Assembly (NCBI RefSeq): GCF_002897035.1
Contig: NZ_BAUX01000004.1
Span: forward strand, 217,035-281,034
Direction of reading: 5' to 3'
Length of the DNA stretch: 64,000 bases
Origin: Methylopila sp. Yamaguchi
GTDB taxonomy: Bacteria; Pseudomonadota; Alphaproteobacteria; Rhizobiales; Methylopilaceae
This document shows, piece after piece, positions 26,238-38,149 of this stretch. Position 1 is the first letter of the stretch, and each line of letters begins with the position of its first letter. A model generated the notes under the pieces. The model saw nothing but the letters and a program-made list of their open reading frames with translations, had not been told where the DNA came from and searched no databases. The position numbers and the translations under genes were made by a program.

Positions 26238-27413
26238 TCAAGACGGCGCGCGCACCCGCCAGGCCGCGACGAGGGCGAAAACGCCCATCAGCACGGCGAT
26301 CGCGGCCGGCGCGCCGTAAGGCGGCCACAGGTCGAAGCCGACGCCCAGCACAGGGGGGCCCGCGATCAGCCCAAGCGAGTACGTCACCACGAAGGCCGCG
26401 TTGGCGGTCGCCAGATCAGTCCCCGAGAACCGCGCGCCGAGGTGGGCGAGGGCGACGGTGTAGAGCCCGCACACGACGCCGCCCCAGAGCGCGACCACTG
26501 TGTAGAGCAGCGCCGCCGAGGCTCCGGCCAAGGGAATCGCCAAGGCGCCGAGGAAGCCGACGACGCCGATCCCGAGCAGCAGCTTGCGGCGGTCCATCCG
26601 GTCGCTCAGCAGGCCGAGCGGGATCTGCAGCAGCACGTTGCCGACCTCCATCGCGGTCACCAGCAGAGCCGCGGTGGTGGCGCCGAAGCCAAGGCTCACG
26701 CCATAGAGCGGCAGGAAGGCGAAGGCGCCGGTCTCCACCGCGCCGAAAATGAAGGCGGAGAGCGTGGCGACGGGGGCGAGCGCGAGGAAGAACAAGACGC
26801 CGCGGCCCTTTTCGGCGCGCTCCAGCGGCGGGGCGGAGCAGCCTGCGAACAGCAGCGGGCCGGCCGCGACCACGAACAGGGCGGCGCAGGTCAGGTACGG
26901 CGCGAGCGAATCCATGCCGACGCCGGCCAGGATCAATGGACCCGCGCCGAGGCCGACCGACAGCGCGGTGACGTAGACGCCCATCACCAGTCCCCGCGAC
27001 TGAGCGGGGGCCAGCGCGTTGATCCAGAACTCCGACAGCACGAACATGATGGCTAGCGAGACGCCGAAGGCGAACCGCAGCGGAAACCAGGCCCAGAACG
27101 GCTGGATGAACGCGAAGCCGAGGATGGCGGCGGCGCCGATGGCGAGGGCGAGGAGCAACGTCGGCCGCACCCCGATCGCGGCGGCGAGTCGCGGGATGAA
27201 CGGCGCGACCGCGACCGTGGCCAAGCCGCCCATGGCGGTGTTCAGCCCAATCATGGCGCCGCTCGCGCCGCGGCGTTCCATGGCGAAGGACAGCAGCGGA
27301 ATGGACAGGCTGAGCCCGACGCCGACCAGCGACACGCAGGCGATCGCCACCGTGATGCCGATCCTGCGGTCGCGTGGCGTGAAGTCGGCGAGAGGGTCTG
27401 CGACGGCGGTCAT
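26238..27413 (-). CDS. Major facilitator superfamily transporter
   Basis: A 391-residue membrane protein with about twelve hydrophobic segments and a central loop. The motif GLLSDRMDRRKLLLGIG near residue 235 is the MFS loop 8-9 signature. The general pattern (GLNTAMGGLATVAVAPFIPRL) is like YcaD/CynX-type exporters; the substrate is unknown. The ATG at 27413 has no clear Shine-Dalgarno sequence. rpmG lies downstream on the same strand. Confidence 0.9.
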   Translation of the reverse strand: MTAVADPLADFTPRDRRIGITVAIACVSLVGVGLSLSIPLLSFAMERRGASGAMIGLNTAMGGLATVAVAPFIPRLAAAIGVRPTLLLALAIGAAAILGFAFIQPFWAWFPLRFAFGVSLAIMFVLSEFWINALAPAQSRGLVMGVYVTALSVGLGAGPLILAGVGMDSLAPYLTCAALFVVAAGPLLFAGCSAPPLERAEKGRGVLFFLALAPVATLSAFIFGAVETGAFAFLPLYGVSLGFGATTAALLVTAMEVGNVLLQIPLGLLSDRMDRRKLLLGIGVVGFLGALAIPLAGASAALLYTVVALWGGVVCGLYTVALAHLGARFSGTDLATANAAFVVTYSLGLIAGPPVLGVGFDLWPPYGAPAAIAVLMGVFALVAAWRVRAPS

Positions 27414-27654
27414 GGCCGGGCGCAGAAAGCACAGGCGCGCCGGAAGCGCCACTCCCCACGCTCCGGCGGCGACCCGTGCGCAGCCCGGCGGCAGAAAATA
27501 GCGATTGACCACGGGGATGCTTTTGGACCTAGATTGGACTTATCGCGCAGGGCGAACAGCGTCGGGGGGACGCTGTTTCCGAGGCTCCGCCGCATGCGCC
27601 GCCGAGGCGGGGTCCATGCGGCCGTGACCCGCGCACCACAGGGGGACTAGGACA

Positions 27655-28938
27655 ATGACATTCTTCCGCATCGCCGGGGCTGGCGCTCTGGCGCTCGCCT
27701 GCGGTCTGGGGACGGCGGCGCCAGCGAAGGCCAACATTCTCATCCAGCAGACGACGGTCAACGGCTTCAAGGTCGACCGCTACAGCTGGCTCGATTCAAA
27801 AGGCCGCAAGCGCTCCGTCTCGCTGAAACGCGAGGGCGAGGGCAACGCCGGCCACGGCGGCTACGCCGTGCAGTTCACCTACGAGTACCTGTCGAACGGG
27901 GTCTGGAAGACGATGCGGGCCAACCCGCCGTCGTCCGCGGAGGGCTTCGGCTATTTCGTGTCGCACGAGCGCTACCGCGATTTTTCGGACAACACGCAGG
28001 ACACGATCGCCGGCAAGATCTTCAGCAAGGACGACTCGCCGCTCGGCCGCGGGTTCGCGGCGACCCGGGTCCCGCTGTCGACCTCGACGCCGAAAAAGGC
28101 CGCGATCCAGTATCAGGTGAGCTATCCCCGCTACGGCACCATCAACGCGACGACGCTCGACCCGAACACGGGCGGCGATTCGCCCAAGCTGCCGCTCACG
28201 GCGGCGTCCTATAAGCTCTACCAGCTGCCCGTGCGGATCACCTGGTACTTCGAGGAGGGCAAGGACCATCCGCGCATCCGGACGCAGGTGATGCTCGACA
28301 ACCTGCCGGGGGCGAACCGCGCGAGCTTCGACCTGCGCGGGCCGTACGGGGTGCTGAACTTCGACGGCGCGACGCCGGGCCCGATCAAGCAGGTGCTCTG
28401 GGGCGACCGCTACCAGTTCCGCACCTTGACAACCCCGCTCACTCGGAACTCGACCTGGACCTGGGAAACCACCAATAAGGGGTCGCGCTACTCCGTGCTG
28501 ACCGCGGGAGGGTTCGAGATGGGGCTCGTCGAGCCGCGGCCCTACAGCAGCACGCGCACTCGTCAGGGCTACGCCGACGGCCGCGGGATCACCTCGACGA
28601 CCTACAACAACGGCAACGGCTGCCCATTCCAGGACCAGAAGATCCCCTGCGACTACGAGTGGCCCTACCAGTCGGCGCAGTATGAGCTGCCCTACGACAA
28701 CCCCAACGCCACCACGACGAGCAAGAAGACGGCCTGGGGTTCGACGGCTTACTACGGCATGTCGATCAACCAGGTTTACGACACGCCGACGACCTCGCAG
28801 CCCTTCGACGGCTTTCCCGCGGGCGGCACGCTGAGCTACGACGTCTGCGTTGTCCTGGACAAAACGGTCTCCGGCACGGTGACCAAAGCGCTCGCCAACG
28901 CCAAAGACGACTACAACTGCGCCGACGGCGTCCGCTGA
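27655..28938 (+). CDS. Secreted protein of unknown function, 427 residues
   Basis: A signal peptide (MTFFRIAGAGALALACGL, cleavage after KANA-like AKAN) leads a Tyr/Thr/Asn-rich, probably all-beta secreted protein. Four cysteines lie at GCPFQDQKIPC, DVCVV and YNC near the C-terminus and could form two disulfides. YELPYDNPNATTTSK and ITWYFEEGKDHPRIRTQVML are distinctive; the second is of the kind seen in sugar-binding or lyase-like beta proteins, but no family was recognised. RBS AGGA precedes the ATG. It is alone on the plus strand between minus-strand genes and may be a later arrival. Confidence 0.75.
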   Translation: MTFFRIAGAGALALACGLGTAAPAKANILIQQTTVNGFKVDRYSWLDSKGRKRSVSLKREGEGNAGHGGYAVQFTYEYLSNGVWKTMRANPPSSAEGFGYFVSHERYRDFSDNTQDTIAGKIFSKDDSPLGRGFAATRVPLSTSTPKKAAIQYQVSYPRYGTINATTLDPNTGGDSPKLPLTAASYKLYQLPVRITWYFEEGKDHPRIRTQVMLDNLPGANRASFDLRGPYGVLNFDGATPGPIKQVLWGDRYQFRTLTTPLTRNSTWTWETTNKGSRYSVLTAGGFEMGLVEPRPYSSTRTRQGYADGRGITSTTYNNGNGCPFQDQKIPCDYEWPYQSAQYELPYDNPNATTTSKKTAWGSTAYYGMSINQVYDTPTTSQPFDGFPAGGTLSYDVCVVLDKTVSGTVTKALANAKDDYNCADGVR

Positions 28939-28980
28939 TTTGTAAGCCGGTTTCGGTCTCGCTGATGCGGTGAATCCCTT

Positions 28981-29063
28981 CGTCATTCCGGGCGACGTCC
29001 CGGAACCCATAAGCCCGCCGACGGAGAGCGATCTCGGCCGGCGGGCTTATCCTCGGGACATTC
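28981..29063. repeat. REP-like palindromic element
   Basis: Starts with CGTCATTCCGGG, contains CCGGG/CCCGG at 28988-29003, then a perfect 12-bp inverted repeat ATAAGCCCGCCG (29009-29020) / CGGCGGGCTTAT (29039-29050) with an 18-base spacer. It fills the gap between the secreted-protein gene and the NUDIX gene, which are convergent, so it could also terminate transcription from both sides. The CGTCAT-CCCGG type of palindrome recurs at 42121 and 60652. Confidence 0.6.
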
Positions 29064-29087
29064 GATGGGACGCGGGCTGACGCCGAC

Positions 29088-29849
29088 CTACAGATATGCG
29101 CGTTCGGACTGGGAGCCCTGGCGGTAGAACGGCACCGGCAGGTCCCGCTCCAGGCCCTCGTCCATCCGGCGGGCGAGATCGTCGATCACGATGCGGGTGA
29201 TCGCCGGCAGGTTTAGTTCGCGGGCCTCCGAGAGCGAGACCCACACCAGCTCGACCAACTCGGCGTCGGCCGTGACGATCCCGTCCACCTTCGCCGTCAC
29301 CAGGCTGGCGTCGCCCGCGAAGAAGCGGGTGTCGAAGCGCTTTGGCCGGCCGGGAGGCGTGATGGCGCGGGCGACGAAGTGCAGCCCCTCGAGCGAGGGG
29401 AACACGTCGGCCTCGGCGAAAGGCTTCCAGGCCTCGCCGCGGGGTTCGAAGGCGCCGGTCTCGGTCTCGCCGATGAGCAGGCCGGTCTCCTCCGCGAGCT
29501 CGCGGATGGCGGCGAGGCCGTAGGCGCGGGCGCGGGTGATCGACGGACGTTGCACGCCCGCCTGCAGCCGGCGCTCCACGTGCGGCGCGTAGGCGCCGGC
29601 GATGTTGACGCGACCGTCCTCCGGCTCCACGCGCCCGCCGGGGAACACGTATTTGCCGGGCATGAAGCGCACGCCCTCGTGGCGCTTGCCCATCAGCAGC
29701 TTCGGCTCGGACGCCTGCCGGTCCACCAGGATGAGGGTCGCCGCGTCCTTGGGAACGAGGCGGGGGCGGAGGCCTTCGCGGGCGCGGCTTCGGCGATCTG
29801 CTCGGCGCCGCCGTCGCTCACGGGCGGCGCTCCGGCTTGAGCCCGCCAT
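29088..29849 (-). CDS. NUDIX hydrolase (N-terminus probably frameshifted)
   Basis: The core from LVPKDAATLILVD is a NUDIX hydrolase: a Gly-rich FPGGRVEPEDG opening, then AIRELAEETGLLIGE, which is the REXXEE part of the Nudix box, then FVARAITPPGRPKRFDTRFF. Substrate unknown. As it stands the frame opens at an ATG 32 bases inside the DUF983 gene and gives an odd Arg-rich start. A GTG at 29821 overlapping the DUF983 stop would start a normal MSDGGAEQIAEAAP sequence, but that frame joins the NUDIX frame only if one C is added to the C5 run (29762-29766). This is either a sequencing error or a real frameshift. Confidence 0.85.
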   Translation of the reverse strand: MAGSSRSAARERRRRRADRRSRAREGLRPRLVPKDAATLILVDRQASEPKLLMGKRHEGVRFMPGKYVFPGGRVEPEDGRVNIAGAYAPHVERRLQAGVQRPSITRARAYGLAAIRELAEETGLLIGETETGAFEPRGEAWKPFAEADVFPSLEGLHFVARAITPPGRPKRFDTRFFAGDASLVTAKVDGIVTADAELVELVWVSLSEARELNLPAITRIVIDDLARRMDEGLERDLPVPFYRQGSQSERAYL

Positions 29850-30266
29850 CCGCGAGATGGGCGCTGTCGTCCTCGCCGCCGAAGCCGTGCATGCGCAGGG
29901 CCCACTGCAGCCCCACGAGCGCGCCCTTCACCGGCGGCAGCAAAGCGAGCGACAGGATGATCGTCAGCGGCATCCAGAGCACGAGATGCACCCAGACCTC
30001 GGGCTTGTACGCCACCTCCACCGCGAGCAGCCCCGCCACCACGACGTGGGCGACGATGGTGATGACGACGTAGGGCGGGGCGTCGTCGGCGCGCTGGTGA
30101 TGCAGCTCCTCGCCGCAGTTTTCGCAGGCGTCGACGACCTTGAGGTACGCGCGGAAGAGGCGACCCTCTCCGCAGGCGGGACAGCGAAGCATCAGGCCGC
30201 GGCCCATCGAGCGGGCGACCGGACGGCTTTCCTCGGCGCCGCCGCCTGCGATCGTTACGTGTGCGC

Positions 30267-30270
<4 letters not shown>
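29818..30270 (-). CDS. DUF983 family membrane protein
   Basis: A 150-residue protein. Residues ~28-55 form a zinc-ribbon with CPACGEGRLF and CENCGEELHH, and two hydrophobic segments follow (~68-90 and ~97-115), which is the DUF983 layout. The function is unknown. Its ATG overlaps the RNase R stop (ATGA) and its own stop overlaps the natural start of the NUDIX gene, a typical order in Rhizobiales. Confidence 0.9.
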
Positions 30271-32627
<2,357 letters not shown>

Positions 32628-32690
32628 GGCGGTCCCTTGCTACGTGGCGGATCGGCGGACCCTATACGATTTCAGACGTGGCGCGCAGGC

Positions 32691-33536
32691 TCAGCCCCGC
32701 GTCGCCTCAAAGGCGCGCGCCAGCGCCACGAAGCCCTCCACGGGGATCTCCTCTGCCCGACGCGTGGGCTCGACGCCGGCGGCGGCCAGCAGGGCCGCGG
32801 CGTCGCCGAGGCTCTTGAGGCTCTGGCGCAGCATCTTGCGGCGTTGGCCGAAGGCGGCCTGCGTCACGGCTTCAAGCGCGCGGACAGGGCAGGGCAGAGG
32901 AGTCTCGCGTGGCGTGAGCCGCACCACCGAAGACGTCACCTTGGGCGGCGGCGTGAAGGCCTGCGGGCCGACGTCGAAGGCGATCCGCGCCTCGCAGCGC
33001 CAGCCGCAAAGCACGCCGAGGCGGCCATAGGCGTCGTCGCCGGGCTGAGCCACGATGCGCTCCGCCACCTCGCGCTGGAACATTAGCGTGAGCCCGTCCC
33101 ACCACGGCGGCCAGCGGTCGGCGGCGACCCAGCCGATAAGCAGCGGGGTCGCGACGTTGTAGGGCAGGTTCGCGACCACGCGCGCCGGCCCGTCCGCCGC
33201 CAGCGCCGCCATGTCGACCTCCAGGGCGTCGCCGGAGATGACGTCCAGCCGGCCGGGATAGCGCGCGGCGATCTCCGCCAGCGCGCCGAGCGCCCGCGTG
33301 TCCTTCTCGATGGCGATGACGCGCTTCGCGCCTTCCGCCAGCAGCCCTCGGGTGAGGCCTCCGGGACCGGGGCCGACCTCGACCACGGTCACGCCCTCCA
33401 GCCGCCCGCCCGTGCGGGCGATGCGGGCCGTGAGGTTCAGATCGAGCAGAAAATTCTGGCCGAGCGACTTCTTGGCGGCCAGCTCGTGCCGGCTGATCAC
33501 CTCACGGAGGGGAGGCAGGTCGTCGATGGCGCTCAC
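32691..33536 (-). CDS. rsmA: 16S rRNA (adenine1518/1519-N6)-dimethyltransferase
   Basis: KsgA/RsmA dimethylates A1518 and A1519 of 16S rRNA. It is 281 residues from a GTG that overlaps the pdxA stop by 3 bases. SAM motif I is [14 protein letters not shown], motif [13 protein letters not shown], and [11 protein letters not shown] opens the domain. It is the last gene of the lptF-lptG-lptD-surA-pdxA-rsmA series, an order also known from enterobacteria. Confidence 0.96.
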   Translation of the reverse strand: MSAIDDLPPLREVISRHELAAKKSLGQNFLLDLNLTARIARTGGRLEGVTVVEVGPGPGGLTRGLLAEGAKRVIAIEKDTRALGALAEIAARYPGRLDVISGDALEVDMAALAADGPARVVANLPYNVATPLLIGWVAADRWPPWWDGLTLMFQREVAERIVAQPGDDAYGRLGVLCGWRCEARIAFDVGPQAFTPPPKVTSSVVRLTPRETPLPCPVRALEAVTQAAFGQRRKMLRQSLKSLGDAAALLAAAGVEPTRRAEEIPVEGFVALARAFEATRG

Positions 33537-34555
33537 GCGAGCGCGGGCTCGCGGGACAGGCGGCGGGCGAGGGTGAGCGCGCTGGCCAGGCTCTCGGGGT
33601 TCGCCGTGCCCGTGCCGGCGATGTCGAAGGCCGTGCCGTGGTCAGGCGAGGTGCGCACGAAGGGCAGGCCGAGCGTGACGTTCACCGCGCGGTCGAAGGC
33701 GAGCGTCTTCACCGGGATCAGCGCCTGGTCGTGGTACATGCAGATCGCGACGTCGTACCGGGCGCGGGCGGCGGCGTGGAAAAGGGTGTCCGCCGGGTGC
33801 GGGCCGGTGGCCATGATGCCCTCGGCCTTCAGGCGCCGAACGGCGGGCGCGACGATCGCGTCGTCCTCAGGGCCCAACACGCCGTTCTCGCCCGCGTGCG
33901 GGTTCAGCCCGGAGACGGCGAGCCGCGGCTCCTCCACGCGGAAGCGACGACGCATGTCGCGCGCGACGATCCGTGCCGTCTCGACGATCTCCTCCTCGGT
34001 GAGGCGCTTGGGCGCTTCGCTCAGGGGGATGTGGACGGTGACGGGGACGACCGCGATCTCCTCGGCCCACAGCAGCATGACGGCGCGGCAAGGCGCGCCC
34101 CAGAGGCTTTCGGCCAGCGCGCCGAGATACTCGGTGTGGCCAGGGTGAGGGAAACCCGCCTCGACCAGGGGCGCCTTTGCGATCGGGGCGGTCACCAGCG
34201 CGGCGCAACGGCCGGCGTGCACGAGCTCGACGCCGTGACGGATCGCTCCGATGACCGTCGCCGCGTCGCGCACGTCGGGGTGGCCGGGCTCCGCGACGCA
34301 GCGCTCGCCGATCGGCGCGACGGGGAAGCGGTCCGCGAACAGCGCTGGGGCGGCCTCGGGCTCCGCCTCGACCACGGGCGCGTCGAGTCCGATCAGCTTG
34401 GCGCGCGCCGCAAACAGCGCCGGATCGCCGATCGCGACGAAGGCGGGCACGTCGCGCCTCTTGCGCGCGGCCCACAGCATGAGCGCGATCTCGGGGCCGA
34501 CGCCTGACGGCTCGCCCTGGCTGAGAGCGAGCGGGACGTCGACGAGACCGGTCAT
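33533..34555 (-). CDS. pdxA: 4-hydroxythreonine-4-phosphate dehydrogenase
   Basis: Oxidises 4-phosphohydroxy-L-threonine in the DXP-dependent vitamin B6 pathway. It is 340 residues. Family motifs are [39 protein letters not shown] and [12 protein letters not shown] with metal-ligand histidines. It overlaps rsmA and starts 2 bases after the surA-like stop, so it is translationally linked to both. Confidence 0.96.
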   Translation of the reverse strand: MTGLVDVPLALSQGEPSGVGPEIALMLWAARKRRDVPAFVAIGDPALFAARAKLIGLDAPVVEAEPEAAPALFADRFPVAPIGERCVAEPGHPDVRDAATVIGAIRHGVELVHAGRCAALVTAPIAKAPLVEAGFPHPGHTEYLGALAESLWGAPCRAVMLLWAEEIAVVPVTVHIPLSEAPKRLTEEEIVETARIVARDMRRRFRVEEPRLAVSGLNPHAGENGVLGPEDDAIVAPAVRRLKAEGIMATGPHPADTLFHAAARARYDVAICMYHDQALIPVKTLAFDRAVNVTLGLPFVRTSPDHGTAFDIAGTGTANPESLASALTLARRLSREPALA

Positions 34556-34556
34556 G

Positions 34557-35501
34557 CTACCCGCGGACTTCGATGATGGCGCGGCTCTTCAGCTGGTCGA
34601 GGTACTTCTTGGACTGCTCTTCGGCCTGCTTGCTGCCGAGCTCCTCGGCCGCCTGCCGCCGGATCATGCTGTCGTCGGCGATGTCCTTGCGCTCGCAGAT
34701 CGCGATCATCTCGACGCCCTGCTCGCTGCGCTCCGGCGAGGTTAGTCCGCCGACCTTTACCTTGGCGAGGTTGTCCGAAATCGGCTTGCCGAGCTGCGCG
34801 GTGGAGCGCGTGATCGGCTCCTTCACGGCGACGTCGCGCAGGCTGGACGCGAACTGAACCGCCTGTTCGCAGCCGGGGAAGCGTCCGCGGGCGGCGTTGG
34901 CCTCGGCGCGGCGCTGGTTGACCTGCGCCTCGGAGGCGTTCTTCGGCAGCACGAACACGACCTGGCGCAGCGTATACTGCGTCGCGCGGTTGTCCGGCTT
35001 GCCCCCGGCGCCGACGCTCGAGACGATGTCCTTCTCACGGGCTGCGATCTGCGCCGCGAACTTGCGGCGCACGAGCTGCGCCCAGGAGATCTCGGCCTTC
35101 AGCCGGTCCTTCAGCGTCCGTGCGGGCACGCCGCGCTGGCCGATCGCCTGGGTGAACTGGGCGGGCGACAGCTTGGTGCGCTGGGCGATCGACGCGAAGG
35201 CGGCCTCGACCTGCTCGTCGCTCACGACCATGTTGTAGCGCTTAGCCTCGGTGAGCTTCAACTTCTCGTCGATCAGCTCCTGGCGGGCGGCCGCCACGGA
35301 GCCGCCCTTGCCGCCGCCGGCGAGGTTCATCAGCGCGACGCGTCCCGTCACTTCGCTCGACAGGATCGGCTGGCCGTTCACCACGACCGCGATCGACTGG
35401 GCGGAGGCGGGCAGGGCGGCGCCGGAGAGCGCCGCGCCCACGACTGCGGGAAGAACGAGCCGGCGAAGGCGGGAGCGCAGGGGACGAGGATGCGAAAGCA
35501 T
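34557..35501 (-). CDS. surA: SurA-like periplasmic chaperone / peptidylprolyl isomerase N-domain protein
   Basis: A 314-residue protein with a signal peptide ending in LPASA. The start of the mature part, IAVVVNGQPILSSEVTGRV, is the SurA N-domain signature, and LIDEKLKLTEAKRYNM follows. A parvulin domain is at most poorly conserved in ~165-270. SurA escorts outer-membrane proteins; its position directly after lptD fits a role in LptD folding. The ATG at 35501 was taken; another at 35558 would extend the N-terminus by 19 residues. Confidence 0.87.
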   Translation of the reverse strand: MLSHPRPLRSRLRRLVLPAVVGAALSGAALPASAQSIAVVVNGQPILSSEVTGRVALMNLAGGGKGGSVAAARQELIDEKLKLTEAKRYNMVVSDEQVEAAFASIAQRTKLSPAQFTQAIGQRGVPARTLKDRLKAEISWAQLVRRKFAAQIAAREKDIVSSVGAGGKPDNRATQYTLRQVVFVLPKNASEAQVNQRRAEANAARGRFPGCEQAVQFASSLRDVAVKEPITRSTAQLGKPISDNLAKVKVGGLTSPERSEQGVEMIAICERKDIADDSMIRRQAAEELGSKQAEEQSKKYLDQLKSRAIIEVRG

Positions 35502-35614
35502 GGACGTCGGGTTCCGTTTCGTCGGGCGGACGCTTGGAGTCGCGGCCGCGGCTGTCATGCGGCGGTCTTTTTCCCCGCCGCCGGGCGGCCCGTCAACCGT
35601 CGTGAGGCGCCGGA

Positions 35615-38149
35615 TCAGTTCTCGCCGTCGAACACGTCGTTCGAGCGGCTGGTCGAGATGCTCGCAGAGCCCAGCGTCCGGAAGTCGACCCTCAGCAGGA
35701 ACTTGTGATCGATGCTGTCGAGACGCCTCGCGCTGGTGTCGATGTCGTACTCGCGGATGTAGTCGAACGCGAGATTGATGCAGTCTTCGATGTTGTTGAC
35801 GCCGAAGCCGATCTGGCTCTTGTCGAACTCGTTCCGGTCGAAATTGTAGCGGGCGCCGCCGCCGACATAGAAATCCTTGGTGACGAAGACGCGCGCGCCG
35901 GCGAGCACCCCCTCACGGACGTCGTCGTAGCCGAGCTCCCGCTGCTTGTCGTAGCGGCCGTAGGACAAGTTGCCCTGGAAACGGCCCAGCGTCGCGCGGC
36001 CTTCGAGTTCGGCCGAGCGAACGGCGAAGCTCTTCTCGTCGAACCGGAAATGCGTCGCCAGCCCGAAGTTCTTCACGGGCACGAAGCTCGCGCCGGCGAC
36101 GTAGTCGGAGCGCGTCGTGTCCAGACCGGACTGCAACCCGGTGCGTGCTGCGTCCTCGTCGCCGTTCGCGAACGAGTTCTTGCCGAACAGATGGTAGGAC
36201 TGGCCGCCCATCACGTTGAACGACGCCCCGCCGGCCGTGGTCAGCGTGTAGGACAGGCCGACGTTCGCGCGGCTGCCGCCTTCGATGCGGTCGAAGCCGG
36301 AGAACTTGTTCCACGAGAACAGCGTGGTGTCGTCGAACATCAGGCTCTGGGCGTCTTCGTTGGCGAAGTCGCCGATGTGGGTCTCGTTCGGCCGCAGGAT
36401 GATCTGCGCGATCGGCTCGATCTGATGCGTGCCGAGGCTATTCATCGCGATGAAGGGATAGCGATACTCGAGGCCAACGCCCCCCATGCCGCGGAGGAAC
36501 GCCTCCTGGCCGTCGTCGAAGAACGGCCCGACCCGGGCGGAGGAGTCCGGGTTTGAATAGATGAGGTCGCCGCGCAGGAAGGCGAAGGGCGTCCAAACCT
36601 GGCCGATGGGGTCGACGTAGCGCTTGCGCCACTCGGTGTCGACGGAAAGGCGGCTGTAGGTCCCCGCGGCGCCGATCAGCGCCACGTCACTGAACGAGCC
36701 GACGCCGAGCCGCCCGCGGCGGAACTCGTTGTCCTCGCGGTAGAGGCTGGTGGCGTTGACGTTGAACGCCAACTCGCCGCCGTAGACCGGGTTCTCGAAC
36801 ACGTAGTTGTAGTCGAGAACCGGCGCGACGTTCGGCAGCCGGTCCTGCTGGTCGAAGCGGGTCATGCCGTAGAAGTGGTACCCGCGAAGATCGAAGTAGC
36901 TGCGATCGCCCTGGCCCGTGAGGTAGAGCGTCGAGGTGGCCTCCCGCTTCGATCCCCAGAGGTCGTAGTCGCCGCGCACCCATTTGTCGGAGTAGAGCGC
37001 GACGTCCCAGCCCCACTTCCACTTGTCGTTGATCGCGAACTCGCCGTCCGACTGGAAGGTCCAGCGGTTGTCCTTGTCGCCGGGCCCGATCGTCAGGCTG
37101 TTGGGGTCCGACGGGTCGAGCTTGTCGTCGAACTGGTCGCTGTCGAGCTGGTGGATGCCGGCGGCGCGGATCTTGTAGGCGCCGTCGATCAGGCGATGGC
37201 GGAATTCGCCCTTCATCATCACGCCCTGCTTGGACGTGATGATCGGAGCGATCGTGGCGTCCATGTTCGGCGCGATCGCCCAGAAGTAGGGCGTCTCGAT
37301 CGAATAGCCGATGTCGCCCGAATGACCGTAGCTCGGCGCTAGGAAGCCGGACTTCCGCTTCACGGACGGATCGGGGTGCGAGAAGAACGGCAGCCAGGCG
37401 ATCGGGTAGCCGTAGAGCTCGAACGTGGCGTCTTCGTAATAGACCATCTTCTCGTCTTCGCGGAAGATGATGCGCTTCGCCTTGATCTGCCAGAGCGGCG
37501 GCTTCTCGGGATTGTCCCGGCACGGCTCGCAGGCGGTGTAGACGGCGCGGTCGAACACGGACAGCTTGCCGCCTTCGCGACGGCCGCGGGCGGCTGCGAG
37601 CCGCGCGTTGTCCGTGGTCTGCACGCGGATCGACTCGATGAATCCATCGCGCAGATCGTCGCTGAGGTCGGCCGAGTTCGTGTAGACGATCGTGCCGTCG
37701 CGCTCGGTCAGCTTGACGTTGCCGGTGGCGCGGACGCGGTTCGCCTTCTGGTCATAGGCGACCCGGTCGGCCTGTACGGCCCGGCCCTGGTAGTAGATGT
37801 CGACTGAGCCGACCGCGGTCACGACCTCGTTGTTGAAGTCGTAGACCAGCTCCTTCGCCTCCATCAGCATCCGCGCGTTCGGATCGCGGCGGGCGGCCGT
37901 GGAGCGGTCGATGACGGCGCCGCCCGAAGACGCGCCGGACGACATGAAGTTCGGGATGCCGCCCTTGCTCGTTTTTTTCTCGTTGGGCGGAGCCGGAATG
38001 AACTCATTCGCGTTCTGAGCGAACGAGGGCGTCGCGACGGCGAGAGCGGTCGTGCTGAGAAGCGCGGCGACGAGGAAACGGCCGAGAAGCTGCATCGGTC
38101 GGAATGAACTGCCAGATGTGGGAAGGGCGGGGCGCGTCGCCGGCGTCAT
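35615..38149 (-). CDS. lptD: LPS assembly outer-membrane protein LptD
   Basis: A 844-residue protein. Residues ~85-230 are an OstA/LptA-like jellyroll and ~300-844 a large outer-membrane beta barrel rich in aromatic residues, ending with an acidic tail (NDVFDGEN). It inserts LPS in the outer leaflet. The start at 38149 is preferred because a strong AGGAGG precedes it and it overlaps the lptG stop (ATGA); the signal peptide core is from residue 19 (MQLLGRFLVAAL). The ATG at residue 19 is an alternative without a Shine-Dalgarno sequence. Confidence 0.94.
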   Translation of the reverse strand: MTPATRPALPTSGSSFRPMQLLGRFLVAALLSTTALAVATPSFAQNANEFIPAPPNEKKTSKGGIPNFMSSGASSGGAVIDRSTAARRDPNARMLMEAKELVYDFNNEVVTAVGSVDIYYQGRAVQADRVAYDQKANRVRATGNVKLTERDGTIVYTNSADLSDDLRDGFIESIRVQTTDNARLAAARGRREGGKLSVFDRAVYTACEPCRDNPEKPPLWQIKAKRIIFREDEKMVYYEDATFELYGYPIAWLPFFSHPDPSVKRKSGFLAPSYGHSGDIGYSIETPYFWAIAPNMDATIAPIITSKQGVMMKGEFRHRLIDGAYKIRAAGIHQLDSDQFDDKLDPSDPNSLTIGPGDKDNRWTFQSDGEFAINDKWKWGWDVALYSDKWVRGDYDLWGSKREATSTLYLTGQGDRSYFDLRGYHFYGMTRFDQQDRLPNVAPVLDYNYVFENPVYGGELAFNVNATSLYREDNEFRRGRLGVGSFSDVALIGAAGTYSRLSVDTEWRKRYVDPIGQVWTPFAFLRGDLIYSNPDSSARVGPFFDDGQEAFLRGMGGVGLEYRYPFIAMNSLGTHQIEPIAQIILRPNETHIGDFANEDAQSLMFDDTTLFSWNKFSGFDRIEGGSRANVGLSYTLTTAGGASFNVMGGQSYHLFGKNSFANGDEDAARTGLQSGLDTTRSDYVAGASFVPVKNFGLATHFRFDEKSFAVRSAELEGRATLGRFQGNLSYGRYDKQRELGYDDVREGVLAGARVFVTKDFYVGGGARYNFDRNEFDKSQIGFGVNNIEDCINLAFDYIREYDIDTSARRLDSIDHKFLLRVDFRTLGSASISTSRSNDVFDGEN

